In this document: positions 7,945 through 14,991 of the stretch, piece after piece
How positions within the stretch are numbered: the first letter of the stretch is position 1
How the letters are laid out: each line of letters starts with the position of its first letter
Position numbers and translations under genes: made by a program
DNA from: CAYLLT01 sp964591605
GTDB taxonomy: Bacteria > Planctomycetota > Phycisphaerae > UBA1845 > PWPN01
DNA length: 33,215 bases
NCBI GenBank assembly: GCA_964591605.1
Contig: CAZQEN010000037.1
Location: 1-33,215 of the forward strand
Direction: 5' to 3'
Notes under the pieces: generated by a model
Told to the model about the DNA's origin: nothing
The model's input: the letters and a program-made list of their open reading frames with translations, nothing else
The model's database searches: none

Positions 7945-8769
7945 CTACCCCAGCATGTCCTCCAGGAACCGCTTGCCCTCCAGGATGTCGGCGATGCGGT
8001 TGTCGCCGGCCTCGCGCTCGATGACCAGCGGGCCACGGTAGCCGCCGGAGCGGAGCTTGCTGACCACCTGCGGGATGTCGGCCTCACCCGAGCCCAGCAC
8101 GACCTCCTCACCCCAGGTTTTGCCCGGCGTCTTGGACCAGTTCGCGTCTTTCATGTGCACGTGCATGACCTTGCCGCGCAGGAGACTGACGGCCTCCACC
8201 GGGTCGTCGCAGCCGTACAGCACGAGATTCGCGGGGTCGAAGTTGGCGCCGATGTTGGGCCGGCCGACGGCAGCGATGAAGTCGAGGAGGTCCTGCGCCT
8301 TCTCCTGACCCGTCTCCATCACCAGCGTCAGGCCGCGCTGGCCGAGCTCATCGCAAACACGTTTGAGGCGCTCGACCATCATGGCCCAGGCCGGGTCGGT
8401 CTTATCGTGCGGCACGAAGCCGATGTGAGTCATGAGCAGCCGGACGCCCAGGGCCCGGGTGAAATCGGCATAGGCGATCGTGCGGGCCAGGCGCTGCTCC
8501 CAGTAGTGGTCCGGCCGGTAACCGCCCGTCGCGGCGATCGACTCGATGCTCGAATAGTCCTCGGTCTCGTAGCCGATGGCCGTCGCGCTGACTTCCAGCC
8601 CGCTGTCGCGGATGATGCGGATCACCCGGTCCTGGTCCTTGAACTCCTCGGTCCAGAAGCCGATCTGGACGACGCCCAGGCCGAGCTTGTCCTTGATGGC
8701 GGCGAGCGTCCCGGCCAGGTCCTTGATCTTGAGCGACCACGAGCAGACGCCGATCTGGAGCGGTTTCAT
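7945..8769 (-). CDS. sugar phosphate isomerase/epimerase-like TIM barrel
   Basis: A 274-aa protein of the xylose-isomerase-like TIM-barrel family (AP endonuclease family 2 fold). It opens 'IGVCSWSL', and the likely metal ligands are E152 ('LVMETGQE'), D178 ('GANFDPAN'), H205 ('VMHVHMKD') and E251 ('LVIERE'). This fits cytoplasmic isomerases or epimerases of sugars, sugar acids or inositol derivatives; the substrate is not evident. The start at 8769 has AGGAGG 7 nt upstream, decisive over the ATG at 8784. It is next to exported carbohydrate-active proteins, so a role in catabolism of the released sugar is plausible, but the RAYT locus lies between them and no operon can be claimed. Confidence 0.88.
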   Translation of the reverse strand: MKPLQIGVCSWSLKIKDLAGTLAAIKDKLGLGVVQIGFWTEEFKDQDRVIRIIRDSGLEVSATAIGYETEDYSSIESIAATGGYRPDHYWEQRLARTIAYADFTRALGVRLLMTHIGFVPHDKTDPAWAMMVERLKRVCDELGQRGLTLVMETGQEKAQDLLDFIAAVGRPNIGANFDPANLVLYGCDDPVEAVSLLRGKVMHVHMKDANWSKTPGKTWGEEVVLGSGEADIPQVVSKLRSGGYRGPLVIEREAGDNRIADILEGKRFLEDMLG

Positions 8770-8967
8770 GCGCGTCCTCCTCATGCTGGAAAGATGAGCA
8801 ACAGTCTACAGCGCCGGCGGGTGGGGGCAACCATCGCCGCCCAGGCACGCCGCAGCGACGGCTGTGTGCACTGCCGCTCGGACCGGCAGTCATCATAGAT
8901 CGGTGATCTGCTCGTTCAAACCGACTGGTGCTGTCCTATGCATTACTGCCTACGAGGGCATCCAGGA

Positions 8968-9212
8968 ATGAGTTCCTGCGACTGTGGTGACTGTCACGTC
9001 TGTGGAGCCAGGTCGAAGAACGGCTCACGGAGCAGACTGTTCGAGAGGGCAGTGAGTGGAATCTGATTCGTGGTGTCCCCACTGGCGTTTGCACCCGGTG
9101 TGGGGAGCAGATTCTGCGCTATCAAGTGAGCAGCAGGCTTGAGGCGATTCTGGCGGACCGCAAGAGGCGACTTCCGGCCTCCCGTATTGAGGTCCCAGTC
9201 TTCGCCTGCTGA
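8968..9212 (+). pseudogene. frameshifted YgiT-type zinc-finger protein (antitoxin-like remnant)
   Basis: From ATG 8968 the frame reads M-S-S-C-D-C-G-D-C-H-V-C-G-A and is then lost at about 9010. One base later, from GTC 9012, it continues as 'VEERLTEQTVREGSEWNLI', 'RGVPTGVCTRCGEQILRYQV', 'SSRLEAILADRKRRLPASRI' and ends in TGA at 9210-9212. Together this is a YgiT/MqsA-N-type zinc finger: CHVC and CTRC pairs, then an LEAIL helix. A single missing G (CCAGGTCG for an expected CCAGGGTCG) explains the break. The upstream frame 8897-8971 ends '...GAVLCITAYEGIQE' and its TGA overlaps the ATG by 4 nt, as in two-gene DUF4258/YgiT cassettes. That partner is only a short fragment. Decay and a consensus error are both possible. 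Confidence 0.65.
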
Positions 9213-9243
9213 TCGTTCACATACATCGCGATCATCGAGCGGA

Positions 9244-9261
9244 CCCGCCTTACGAGGCGGG
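9244..9261 (-). terminator. hairpin at the end of the alpha operon
   Basis: CCCGCCT and AGGCGGG pair around a 4-nt loop, and the TAA stop codon of rplQ spans the loop edge. It is a strong 7-bp stem at the 3' end of the long minus-strand operon. No T-run follows, so Rho-independent termination is doubtful; it may instead protect the 3' end. Confidence 0.35.
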
Positions 9262-9942
9262 GGATTCGCCTGCCGGTGCTTCCGGCGCAGAACCTTCGGA
9301 TGCCGGGGCTGTCGCTTCTTCGCTCGCAGGCTTGCCCGAGCGGGTACGTTTGATGACTTTGGCGGCGAAGGCGTAGCGCTTCTCGATGCGGCGCTTGCGC
9401 GCGCTCTTTTCGGGGCGGGTGACGTTGCCGGGGGACTCTTCCTCGCCGACGAGCTGGAGAACGGCCTGATCCGTGGCATCACCGTGCTGGCTCGTGCCGA
9501 GCTTGATGACCCGGGTGTAGCCGCCGGCGCGGTCGATGTAGCGGGGGGCGACATTGTTGATCAGGTGATGGACGATCGAGACGGCGGTGAACTTCTGGCC
9601 TCCGCGCGGCTGGCCCAGGCGGTGGCGCCGGCCGCTGCGCATGCGCAGGACGCGGGCCCGCTGCGGGTCGGTCATGTTCTCGTATTCTTCCTGGTTCTCA
9701 GCCGGGATGACCGCCCGATCGCCCAGGATGGACTCGATGCGCTGCCGTGCGGCCAGGCTGCCGCCGTGGGCCTTGCGGGCCAGCGTGATGAGACGCTCCG
9801 CGAACGGGCGCAGGTCCTTGGCCTTGGTGAGCGTGGTGCGGATCTGCCCGTGCTCGAAGAGGCTCTGGGCCATGTTGCGGCGCAGGGCCAGACGGTGCTC
9901 TTTGGTCCGATTCAGCTTTCTTAAGGCAACGCGATGTCTCAT
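9250..9942 (-). CDS. rplQ: 50S ribosomal protein L17, long form
   Basis: L17 binds 23S rRNA near the exit tunnel and closes the alpha operon. The family signatures are present: 'MRHRVALRKLNRTKEHR' at the start, 'RTTLTKAKDLRPFAERLITLAR' at 35-56 and 'DRAGGYTRVIKLG' at 137-149. The protein has 230 aa against about 115-130 in most bacteria. The extra length comes from an insertion of about 45 residues (about 70-117, including 'PAENQEEYENMTDPQRARVLRM') and a C-terminal extension from about 170, first basic and then alanine/proline/glutamate-rich. The start at 9942 replaces a longer frame that runs into the upstream repeats. Its leader before the ATG is nearly identical to that of rplD. Confidence 0.97.
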   Translation of the reverse strand: MRHRVALRKLNRTKEHRLALRRNMAQSLFEHGQIRTTLTKAKDLRPFAERLITLARKAHGGSLAARQRIESILGDRAVIPAENQEEYENMTDPQRARVLRMRSGRRHRLGQPRGGQKFTAVSIVHHLINNVAPRYIDRAGGYTRVIKLGTSQHGDATDQAVLQLVGEEESPGNVTRPEKSARKRRIEKRYAFAAKVIKRTRSGKPASEEATAPASEGSAPEAPAGESPAS

Positions 9943-9968
9943 GGCTTTGTCCGTTGTCAGTCGGTGGC

Positions 9969-10129
9969 AGGGCGGGCTCTGCCCACCACGCCCCGCGGAA
10001 TCCCTGGTAGGGTGGGCTCTGCCCACCACGCCCCGCGGAGGCTCTGGTAGGGTGGGCTCTGCCCACCAGCCCCGTGGAGATGGCTCGATCCCACCAGCTT
10101 TCTGCGAAGGTGGGCACAGCCCACCCTAC
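9969..10129. repeat. GTAG-REP cluster, rplQ-rpoA spacer (4 copies)
   Basis: Three copies of the hairpin GGTGGGC-TCT-GCCCACC with GTAG foot on the plus strand (9969-9987 degenerate, 10007-10027, 10047-10067) repeat with an exact 40-bp period, including the tail ACGCCCCGCGGA. One inverted copy at 10109-10129 ends 4 bp before the rpoA stop codon region. In the mRNA sense the order is rpoA stop, GTAG hairpin, array, rplQ leader. Confidence 0.9.
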
Positions 10130-10133
10130 GTGA

Positions 10134-11222
10134 TCATCCCATGGTGGCGCCGGCGGAGACCGCCGGCGCCTCGCCCTCATCGGGCCCTTCAGGTTCGCTG
10201 CCGGGTGTACCCTCCGAAGGGATCGGCTGGCCGCCGGCCCCGAAGTTCATGCCCAGGCTCAGGCCCATGTCGGCGAGCTTGCGCTTCACCTCCCGCAGCG
10301 AGGTGCGCCCGAAACTGCGCACCTTGAGCAGGTCGGCCTCGGTCATGCGGACCAGATCGCCCACCGTCTGCACCTTGGCCGATTCGAGGCAGTTGCTGGC
10401 CCGGACGGACAGGTCGAGCTGCGAGATCGGCATGCTGAGCCGCTCGGCCATGTTCTTGTCCATACCGACTTCGGCCTCGCCGCGCACCCGCCCCTCGCTG
10501 GTGACCGTTTCGGCGCCCAGCTCGCGGAACTGGATGAACGGATTGAGGTGCTTGCGGAGGATCTTGGCCGCCTCGACGAGAGCGTCTTCGGGCAGCATGG
10601 TGCCCTTGGTCCAGATCTCCATGATGAGCCGGTCGTAGTTGGTGCGCTGCCCGACGCGGGTTTCCTCGGTCTTGTAGCGGACCCGGGTGACCGGGGAGAA
10701 GATCGAATCGACCGCGATGATGCCCAGCTCGTCGCCTTCGGTCTGGTTTTCCTCGGCCGTCCGGTATCCGCGGCCGGCGTTGACCCAGAACTCGATGTTG
10801 AGCTCCACGTCCTCGGTGAGCGTCGCGATGAGCTGGCCTTCGTTGATGATCTTGACCGACGGATCGGCCTCGATGTCGCGGGCGAAGACCTCGCCGCGGC
10901 CCTTGCGGGAGAGGCGCATGATCTTCTCACCCTCGCCCTCCAGCTTCACGACCAGGCTCTTGATGTTGAGGATGATGTCGGTGACATCCTCCAGAACACC
11001 GGGCATGCTCATGAACTCGTGCGTCGCGCCGGCAATGCGCACCTTGGTGACGGCGGCGCCTTCGAGGCTGGAGAGCAGGATGCGGCGGAGGCTGTTGCCG
11101 ACGGTCGTGCCGAAACCGCGTTCGAACGGTTCGATGATCAGCCGGGCATAGGTATCCGTGCTGATCGCGTCATCGCGCACCACCTGGGTCGGCAATTCGA
11201 GGCCACGCCACTTGATTCTCAT
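10134..11222 (-). CDS. rpoA: DNA-directed RNA polymerase subunit alpha
   Basis: A complete alpha subunit of 362 aa. The N-terminal domain has the assembly motif 'FERGFGTTVGNSLRRILLSSLEGAAV' (33-58), through which alpha dimerises and binds beta and beta'. The C-terminal domain starts near residue 262; 'LSVRASNCL' carries Arg274 and Asn277, equivalent to the UP-element-contacting R265 and N268 of E. coli. The tail (330-362) is Gly/Pro/Glu-rich. It is next to last in the alpha operon, between rpsD and rplQ, as is canonical. A second protein built of alpha-CTD copies lies at the right edge of the window. Confidence 0.98.
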   Translation of the reverse strand: MRIKWRGLELPTQVVRDDAISTDTYARLIIEPFERGFGTTVGNSLRRILLSSLEGAAVTKVRIAGATHEFMSMPGVLEDVTDIILNIKSLVVKLEGEGEKIMRLSRKGRGEVFARDIEADPSVKIINEGQLIATLTEDVELNIEFWVNAGRGYRTAEENQTEGDELGIIAVDSIFSPVTRVRYKTEETRVGQRTNYDRLIMEIWTKGTMLPEDALVEAAKILRKHLNPFIQFRELGAETVTSEGRVRGEAEVGMDKNMAERLSMPISQLDLSVRASNCLESAKVQTVGDLVRMTEADLLKVRSFGRTSLREVKRKLADMGLSLGMNFGAGGQPIPSEGTPGSEPEGPDEGEAPAVSAGATMG

Positions 11223-11243
11223 TTCAGGATTCCTCCCAAGGAC

Positions 11244-11346
11244 ATTGCGGATTTCGGATTTCGAATTGCGGATTGCGAATGGGTTGCGTTGCGGGAGAAT
11301 TCCGGGTGCGAATCAATCCGCAATCCACAATTCGCAATCCGCAATC
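11244..11346. repeat. ATTGCGG-type inverted repeat, rpoA-rpsD spacer
   Basis: The left arm (11244-11280) runs ATTGCGGATTTCGGATTTCG and onward; the right arm (11311-11346) has the complementary strings AATCCGCAATC and AATTCGCAATCC. The arms can fold into a long imperfect stem filling the spacer. Confidence 0.75.
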
Positions 11347-11349
11347 GCG

Positions 11350-11982
11350 TTACCGGCTGCACATTTCCACGATCAGTTGTTCTTCCACCGGGATCTGCAC
11401 GTCGTCGCGCGACGGCAGCGTGACAACAGCGACCTCGAGTTTCTCGGCATCGAGCTGGAGCCAGGGCTGGACCGGCCGGCCCTCCACCAGCGCGAGGTGG
11501 TTCCTGGCCATCTTACGGCTCTTGTCCGCCGGCTTGATGGCGACCTTGTCGCCCTGGCTGACGAGAAAGCCCGGCCGATCGACCCGGCGGCCGTTCACGT
11601 ACACATGCCCCTGGGTGACCATGACGCGTCCGGCTTTTCGCGAGGGCGCCAGGTTGGACTTCCAGAGCACATTGTCGAGCCGCCGCTCGAGCAGGCTCAG
11701 CAGGGCGGTGCCGGTGTTCTCCTTGCTGCGCTCGGCCATGCGGAAGTAGAGCATGAACTGGCGCTCGAGCAGGCCGTAGTAGCGCTTCACCTTCTGTTTT
11801 TCGCGAAGGCGGATGCCGAAGTTGCTGCCCTTGCCTCTGCGCCAGGCGTGCATGCCGGGCGGGTTGGAGCGCCACTGCTTCTCCATGGGGCACTTGGCCG
11901 TCTCGCACCGGGTGCCCTTCAGGAGCAGCTTGATGCCCTCCCGCCGGCACTGGCGACATACTGGACCGATGTATCGTGACAT
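11350..11982 (-). CDS. rpsD: 30S ribosomal protein S4, zinc-binding type
   Basis: S4 is a primary 16S rRNA binder that nucleates small-subunit assembly; in E. coli it also represses the alpha operon translationally. This 210-aa copy has the full zinc motif Cys9-x2-Cys12-x13-Cys26-x4-Cys31, so it is the C+ form, and an S4 RNA-binding domain ('RLDNVLWKSNLAPSRKAGRVMVTQGHVYVNGRRVDRPG', about 100-140). The ATG at 11982 begins the expected 'MSRYIGPVCRQCRREG'. It lies between rpoA and rpsK with repeat-filled spacers on both sides. Confidence 0.98.
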   Translation of the reverse strand: MSRYIGPVCRQCRREGIKLLLKGTRCETAKCPMEKQWRSNPPGMHAWRRGKGSNFGIRLREKQKVKRYYGLLERQFMLYFRMAERSKENTGTALLSLLERRLDNVLWKSNLAPSRKAGRVMVTQGHVYVNGRRVDRPGFLVSQGDKVAIKPADKSRKMARNHLALVEGRPVQPWLQLDAEKLEVAVVTLPSRDDVQIPVEEQLIVEMCSR

Positions 11983-12001
11983 CTCGATTCCTCAGGGACT
12001 T

Positions 12002-12212
12002 GTAGGGTGGGCTCGGCCCACCTCGAATGACTGTCGCATACCCCATGGTGGGCAGAGCCCACCCTACCTGACTTTGGTGGGCGGAGCCCACCCTACCTGN
12101 NNNNNNNNNNNNNNNNNNNNNNNNNNNNNNNNNNNNNNNNNNNNNNNNNNNNNNNNNNNNNNNNNNNNNNNNNNNNNNNNNNNNNNNNNNNNNNNNNNNG
12201 AGCCCACCCTAC
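12002..12212. repeat. GTAG-REP cluster interrupted by the scaffold gap, rpsD-rpsK spacer
   Basis: One plus-sense copy (12002-12022) faces inverted copies at 12047-12067 and 12076-12096. After the gap, a further inverted copy ends at 12212, 4 bp from the rpsK stop codon. The number of copies inside the gap cannot be known. Confidence 0.88.
12100..12199. other. scaffold gap (100 Ns)
   Basis: Exactly 100 N bases, the conventional filler for a gap of unknown size. It sits inside a tandem array of the GTAG-REP element, so the assembler probably failed on the repeat. The true spacer length between rpsD and rpsK is therefore unknown. Confidence 0.97.
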
Positions 12213-12216
12213 CTGT

Positions 12217-12603
12217 TCAAACGCGTCGCTTCTTGGGCGGCCGGCAGCCGTTGTGCGGCAGCGGCGTCACATCCTCGATCGACTGAATCCGCAGGCCGGC
12301 GGCCTGGAGAGCCGTGATCGCCGACTCGCGGCCCGAGCCCGGCCCCTTCACGCGGATCTCGACCTCGGTCACGCCGAATTTCTTGGCCGCCTGGGCGACG
12401 GTCTCGGCCGCCCGCTGAGCGGCAAAGGGCGTGCTCTTTCGCGTGCCCTTGAAGCCCACGGTGCCGGCCGACGCCCAGGCGAGCGTTTCGCCCGCCGTAT
12501 CGGTGATCGTGATCATCGTGTTGTTGAAGGTCGCCTTGATGTGGGCGATCCCCCGCGACACGCTGCGACGCGCCTTTTTCTTGCCGCCTGCGGCTTTAGC
12601 CAC
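12217..12603 (-). CDS. rpsK: 30S ribosomal protein S11
   Basis: S11 sits on the platform of the small subunit near the mRNA exit. The 128-aa product carries the family core 'GIAHIKATFNNTMITITD' (19-36), 'ASAGTVGFKGTRKSTPFAAQ' and the C-terminal 'TPLPHNGCRPPKKRRV'. It begins at GTG 12603 (GTG GCT AAA) and overlaps the end of rpsM by 8 nt, so its translation is likely coupled to S13. Its stop codon is followed at once by the GTAG repeat cluster. Confidence 0.98.
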   Translation of the reverse strand: MAKAAGGKKKARRSVSRGIAHIKATFNNTMITITDTAGETLAWASAGTVGFKGTRKSTPFAAQRAAETVAQAAKKFGVTEVEIRVKGPGSGRESAITALQAAGLRIQSIEDVTPLPHNGCRPPKKRRV

Positions 12604-12985
12604 GATGCATCTCCTTCACACCTTTCTTGCCGGCCACGGTCTTGCGCGGGCCCTTGCGCGTACGGGCGTTCGATCGGGTGCGCTGCCCCCGGACGGGCAG
12701 GCCGCGGCGGTGCCGCATGCCCCGGTAACAGCCGATGTCCTTGAGCCGGGCAATGTTCTGGGCGATCTGCCGCCGGAGCTGACCCTCGACCACATGGTTG
12801 CGGTCGATGATGCCGGCGATGCGGCTCACCTCGTCCTCCGTCAGGTTCTTGGCCCGCACATCCGGGCTGATGCTCGCTTCCTTGAGGATCTGTTTCGCAA
12901 AGTGCGGGCCGATCCCGTAGATGTACTGAAGCGAGACTTCGACCCGCTTCTCATTCGGAATGTCTACGCCTGCGATACGAGGCAC
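12596..12985 (-). CDS. rpsM: 30S ribosomal protein S13
   Basis: S13 is in the head of the small subunit and contacts tRNA and the large subunit (bridge B1). The 129-aa product starts 'MPRIAGVDIPNEKRVEVSLQYIYGIG' and ends with the family block 'RHRRGLPVRGQRTRSNARTRKGPRKTV'. The start is GTG at 12985 with AAGGAG 6 nt upstream; no ATG fits. The 3' end overlaps rpsK by 8 nt. Confidence 0.98.
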   Translation of the reverse strand: MPRIAGVDIPNEKRVEVSLQYIYGIGPHFAKQILKEASISPDVRAKNLTEDEVSRIAGIIDRNHVVEGQLRRQIAQNIARLKDIGCYRGMRHRRGLPVRGQRTRSNARTRKGPRKTVAGKKGVKEMHRG

Positions 12986-13005
12986 ATCGGTCTCCTTCTG
13001 CCATC

Positions 13006-13085
13006 ATTGCCGATTGTCGATTTCCGATTGCCCATTTCGATTCGTCGTCAACAAATCCCGAAATCGGCAATCGCCCATCGCCAAT
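13006..13085. repeat. ATTGCGG-type inverted repeat, rpsM-rpmJ spacer
   Basis: The left arm is ATTGCCGATTGTCGATTTCC and onward; the right arm is GAAATCGGCAATCGCCCATC and onward. It is a variant of the same family with GCCGATTG/CAATCGGC strings. Confidence 0.7.
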
Positions 13086-13088
13086 GCC

Positions 13089-13202
13089 CTATCCCTGCCG
13101 CTGCTTGTGGCGCGGGTTCGTACAGATCACCCGGACCACGCCGCGGCGGCGAATAATCTTGCAGTTCTCGCAAATCCGTCTCACGCTGCTTCGCACTTTC
13201 AT
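13089..13202 (-). CDS. rpmJ: 50S ribosomal protein L36
   Basis: A 37-aa gene. The product MKVRSSVRRICENCKIIRRR-GVVRVICTNPRHKQRQG has the zinc ligands Cys11, Cys14, Cys27 and His32 of the C+ type of L36, which stabilises 23S rRNA folding near the peptidyl-transferase side. It lies between map and rpsM, as usual. The infA gene that often accompanies it is missing. The leader ACGGATGTTGCC before the ATG has only a weak GGA core. Confidence 0.96.
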   Translation of the reverse strand: MKVRSSVRRICENCKIIRRRGVVRVICTNPRHKQRQG

Positions 13203-13216
13203 GGCAACATCCGTTC

Positions 13217-13356
13217 GTAGGGTGGGCTCAGCCCACCATTGGCTCGAGGCCGCCGTTTCGCTGGTGGGCGGAGCCCACCCTACCTGCCTGTCGTTGGTGG
13301 GCGGAGCCCACCCTACCTGACTACCTGCTGTCGCTGGTGGGCGGAGCCCACCCTAC
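13217..13356. repeat. GTAG-REP cluster, rpmJ-map spacer (4 copies)
   Basis: One plus-sense copy (13217-13237) and three inverted copies (13263-13283, 13296-13316, 13336-13356). The last inverted copy contains the TAG stop codon of map (13353-13355) inside its GTAG foot. Confidence 0.9.
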
Positions 13357-14159
13357 CGTCCGTCCGTCAGGATGTCGGCGCCGCGGGCGGTGACGGCCAC
13401 CGTATGCTCAAAATGGGCGGCATACTTGCCGTCCTTGGTCACCACCGGCCAGCCGGTGCGGTCGCCGTACTGCACCTGGTCGGTCCCCATGTTCACCATC
13501 GGCTCGACCGCCAGGGTCATGCCCTCGAGCAGGAGGAAGTCGGTCTTCTTCTCCTTGGGGTCCACATAGTTCGGGATCTTGGGCTCCTCGTGCATCTGGC
13601 GACCGATGCCGTGTCCCACAAACTCCCGCACGACCGAAAAACCTGCCGACTCCACGTGCTCCTGGATCTGGAGGGCAATCTCGCTCCACCACCGCTTCGG
13701 CCGGATCTCGCGGATCGCCACGTACAGCGCCTCGATGGTCACGTCGAGCAGCTTCTGCACCGGCGGCGTCATCGGGCCGATCGGGATGGTGGTCGCGCTG
13801 TCGCCGCAGTATCCGTCGAGCCGGACGCCGCAGTCGACGCTGACCACGTCACCCTCCACCAGCTTGCGGTCGGAGGGAATTCCGTGGACGACGACGTCGT
13901 TGACGCTCGTGCACAGGGCCGCCGGGAACGGGAACCTGGCCTGCTTGGTCTTGACGCCCCTGAAGAGCGCCTCGCCGCCGGCCATGCGAATCATCTCGTC
14001 GGCCACCGCATTGAGCTCGGCCGTGGTGATCCCCGGACGAGCCATTTCCCGCAGGCGGGTCAGCACCTCGAAGACGACCCGGCCCGCCCGCCGCATCTTC
14101 TCAATTTCCTCCCGGCTCTTGAGCTTGGTGCCGCCGGATCGCCTGAGGATGCTTTTCAC
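13353..14159 (-). CDS. map: methionine aminopeptidase, type I
   Basis: It removes the initiator methionine from nascent proteins, using two divalent metal ions. The 268-aa protein has all ligands: Asp109 ('VVSVDCGV'), Asp120 ('GYCGDSATT'), His183 ('VGHGIGR'), Glu219 ('LAVEPM') and Glu251 ('HFEHTVAV'), plus substrate-binding His92 ('VVHGIP'). There is no N-terminal zinc extension. It starts at GTG 14159, sharing GTGA with the adk stop, so translation is coupled. Its stop codon is provided by the GTAG foot of the downstream repeat, so the element abuts the coding end without a spacer. Confidence 0.97.
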   Translation of the reverse strand: MKSILRRSGGTKLKSREEIEKMRRAGRVVFEVLTRLREMARPGITTAELNAVADEMIRMAGGEALFRGVKTKQARFPFPAALCTSVNDVVVHGIPSDRKLVEGDVVSVDCGVRLDGYCGDSATTIPIGPMTPPVQKLLDVTIEALYVAIREIRPKRWWSEIALQIQEHVESAGFSVVREFVGHGIGRQMHEEPKIPNYVDPKEKKTDFLLLEGMTLAVEPMVNMGTDQVQYGDRTGWPVVTKDGKYAAHFEHTVAVTARGADILTDGR

Positions 14160-14818
14160 AGCCCGCGCTCCAACCGGCTACGGACAATCTCGCTCAATCG
14201 CCCGGACACAGCCTCGGCATCCAGGACCCCATCCACCTGTTCAAGCACACCCTGCTGGCGGTAATGCGCCTCCAACGGCTCCGTGAGGGCGTGATAGGCC
14301 GCCAGCCGACGCTGGACGACGGCCGTCGTATCGTCCTCACGATGAATCAGCACGCAGGCGTCCACATCACAGTGATCCGGGCGGGCAGGCGGGCGATATT
14401 TCAAATGATAGACGCGGTCGCAGGTCGGACAAATCCGCCGGCCCGTGATCCGCTCCACAATCACCTCGTCTGGCACCTGCAGGCTCAGGACCAGATCCAC
14501 CCGCTGTGCGGCGGCCGCGAGCGCCTCGTCCAGGCTCTGGGCCTGGGTGACGGTCCGCGGAAAGCCATCGAGCAGGAAGCCCTTGTGGTCACCGGGTTTG
14601 CGCAACTGGTCCAGCATCACCTCCGTCACAATCCGATCCGGCACCAACTGGCCGGCATTCATATACTGCGCCACCTGGTCGCCCAGGGCGGTGCCCTTTT
14701 TCTTCTCCGAGCGAAGCACGTCGCCGCTCGAGAGGTGCCGAAGGCCCCAGTCGGCGGACAGGCGTGGAGCCTGCGTCCCCTTTCCGGCTCCCGGAGGCCC
14801 CAAGAGCACCACAATCAT
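14156..14818 (-). CDS. adk: adenylate kinase, zinc-lid form
   Basis: It interconverts ATP + AMP and 2 ADP in the cytoplasm. The 220-aa enzyme has the P-loop 'GPPGAGKGT' (7-15), the AMP-binding 'LDGFPRT' (83-89) and a long LID domain with metal ligands Cys130, Cys133, Cys150 and Asp153, as in Bacillus adenylate kinase; Cys155 follows. The position between secY and map is the standard one. Its stop overlaps the map start by 4 nt. The spacer before it holds a TTGTCCGTTGTCAGT string and a GTAG-REP array. Confidence 0.97.
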   Translation of the reverse strand: MIVVLLGPPGAGKGTQAPRLSADWGLRHLSSGDVLRSEKKKGTALGDQVAQYMNAGQLVPDRIVTEVMLDQLRKPGDHKGFLLDGFPRTVTQAQSLDEALAAAAQRVDLVLSLQVPDEVIVERITGRRICPTCDRVYHLKYRPPARPDHCDVDACVLIHREDDTTAVVQRRLAAYHALTEPLEAHYRQQGVLEQVDGVLDAEAVSGRLSEIVRSRLERGL

Positions 14819-14850
14819 CCCAACGCCCTGTCAGTTGTCCGTTGTCAGTC

Positions 14851-14974
14851 GTAGGGTGGGCTCTGCCCACCGTTTGCTGCCTACCGAGCCGTTCGAGGAG
14901 TGGTGGGCGGAGCCCACCCTACTCACTGGTGGGCGGAGCCCACCCTACTCACTGGTGGGCGGAGCCCACCCTAC
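14851..14974. repeat. GTAG-REP cluster, adk-secY spacer (4 copies)
   Basis: One plus-sense copy (14851-14871) and three inverted copies at 14902, 14928 and 14954. The inverted copies repeat with an exact 26-bp period (REP plus TCACT). They lie just after the secY stop codon in mRNA sense. Confidence 0.9.
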
Positions 14975-14991
14975 CCACAACTGACGACTGA

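Noticed and set aside
7848..8111. N-terminal extension of the RAYT frame to 8111
   Set aside because: It runs through the right REP copy and into the end of the isomerase gene; the family similarity begins only after GTG 7847.
8994..9554. Minus-strand open frame over the YgiT remnant and the end of rplQ
   Set aside because: Its translation is serine/alanine/proline-rich, it overlaps rplQ out of frame, and the zinc-finger signature is on the other strand.
9943..10029. N-terminal extension of rplQ ('VGRAHPT...' type peptides), and similar ones on rplD
   Set aside because: These residues are translated REP sequence; the conserved L17 and L4 starts lie at 9942 and 25978.
13353..13600. Plus-strand frames opposite map and other ribosomal genes
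   Set aside because: They are antisense shadows with repetitive Arg/Ser/Gly composition and no start signals.
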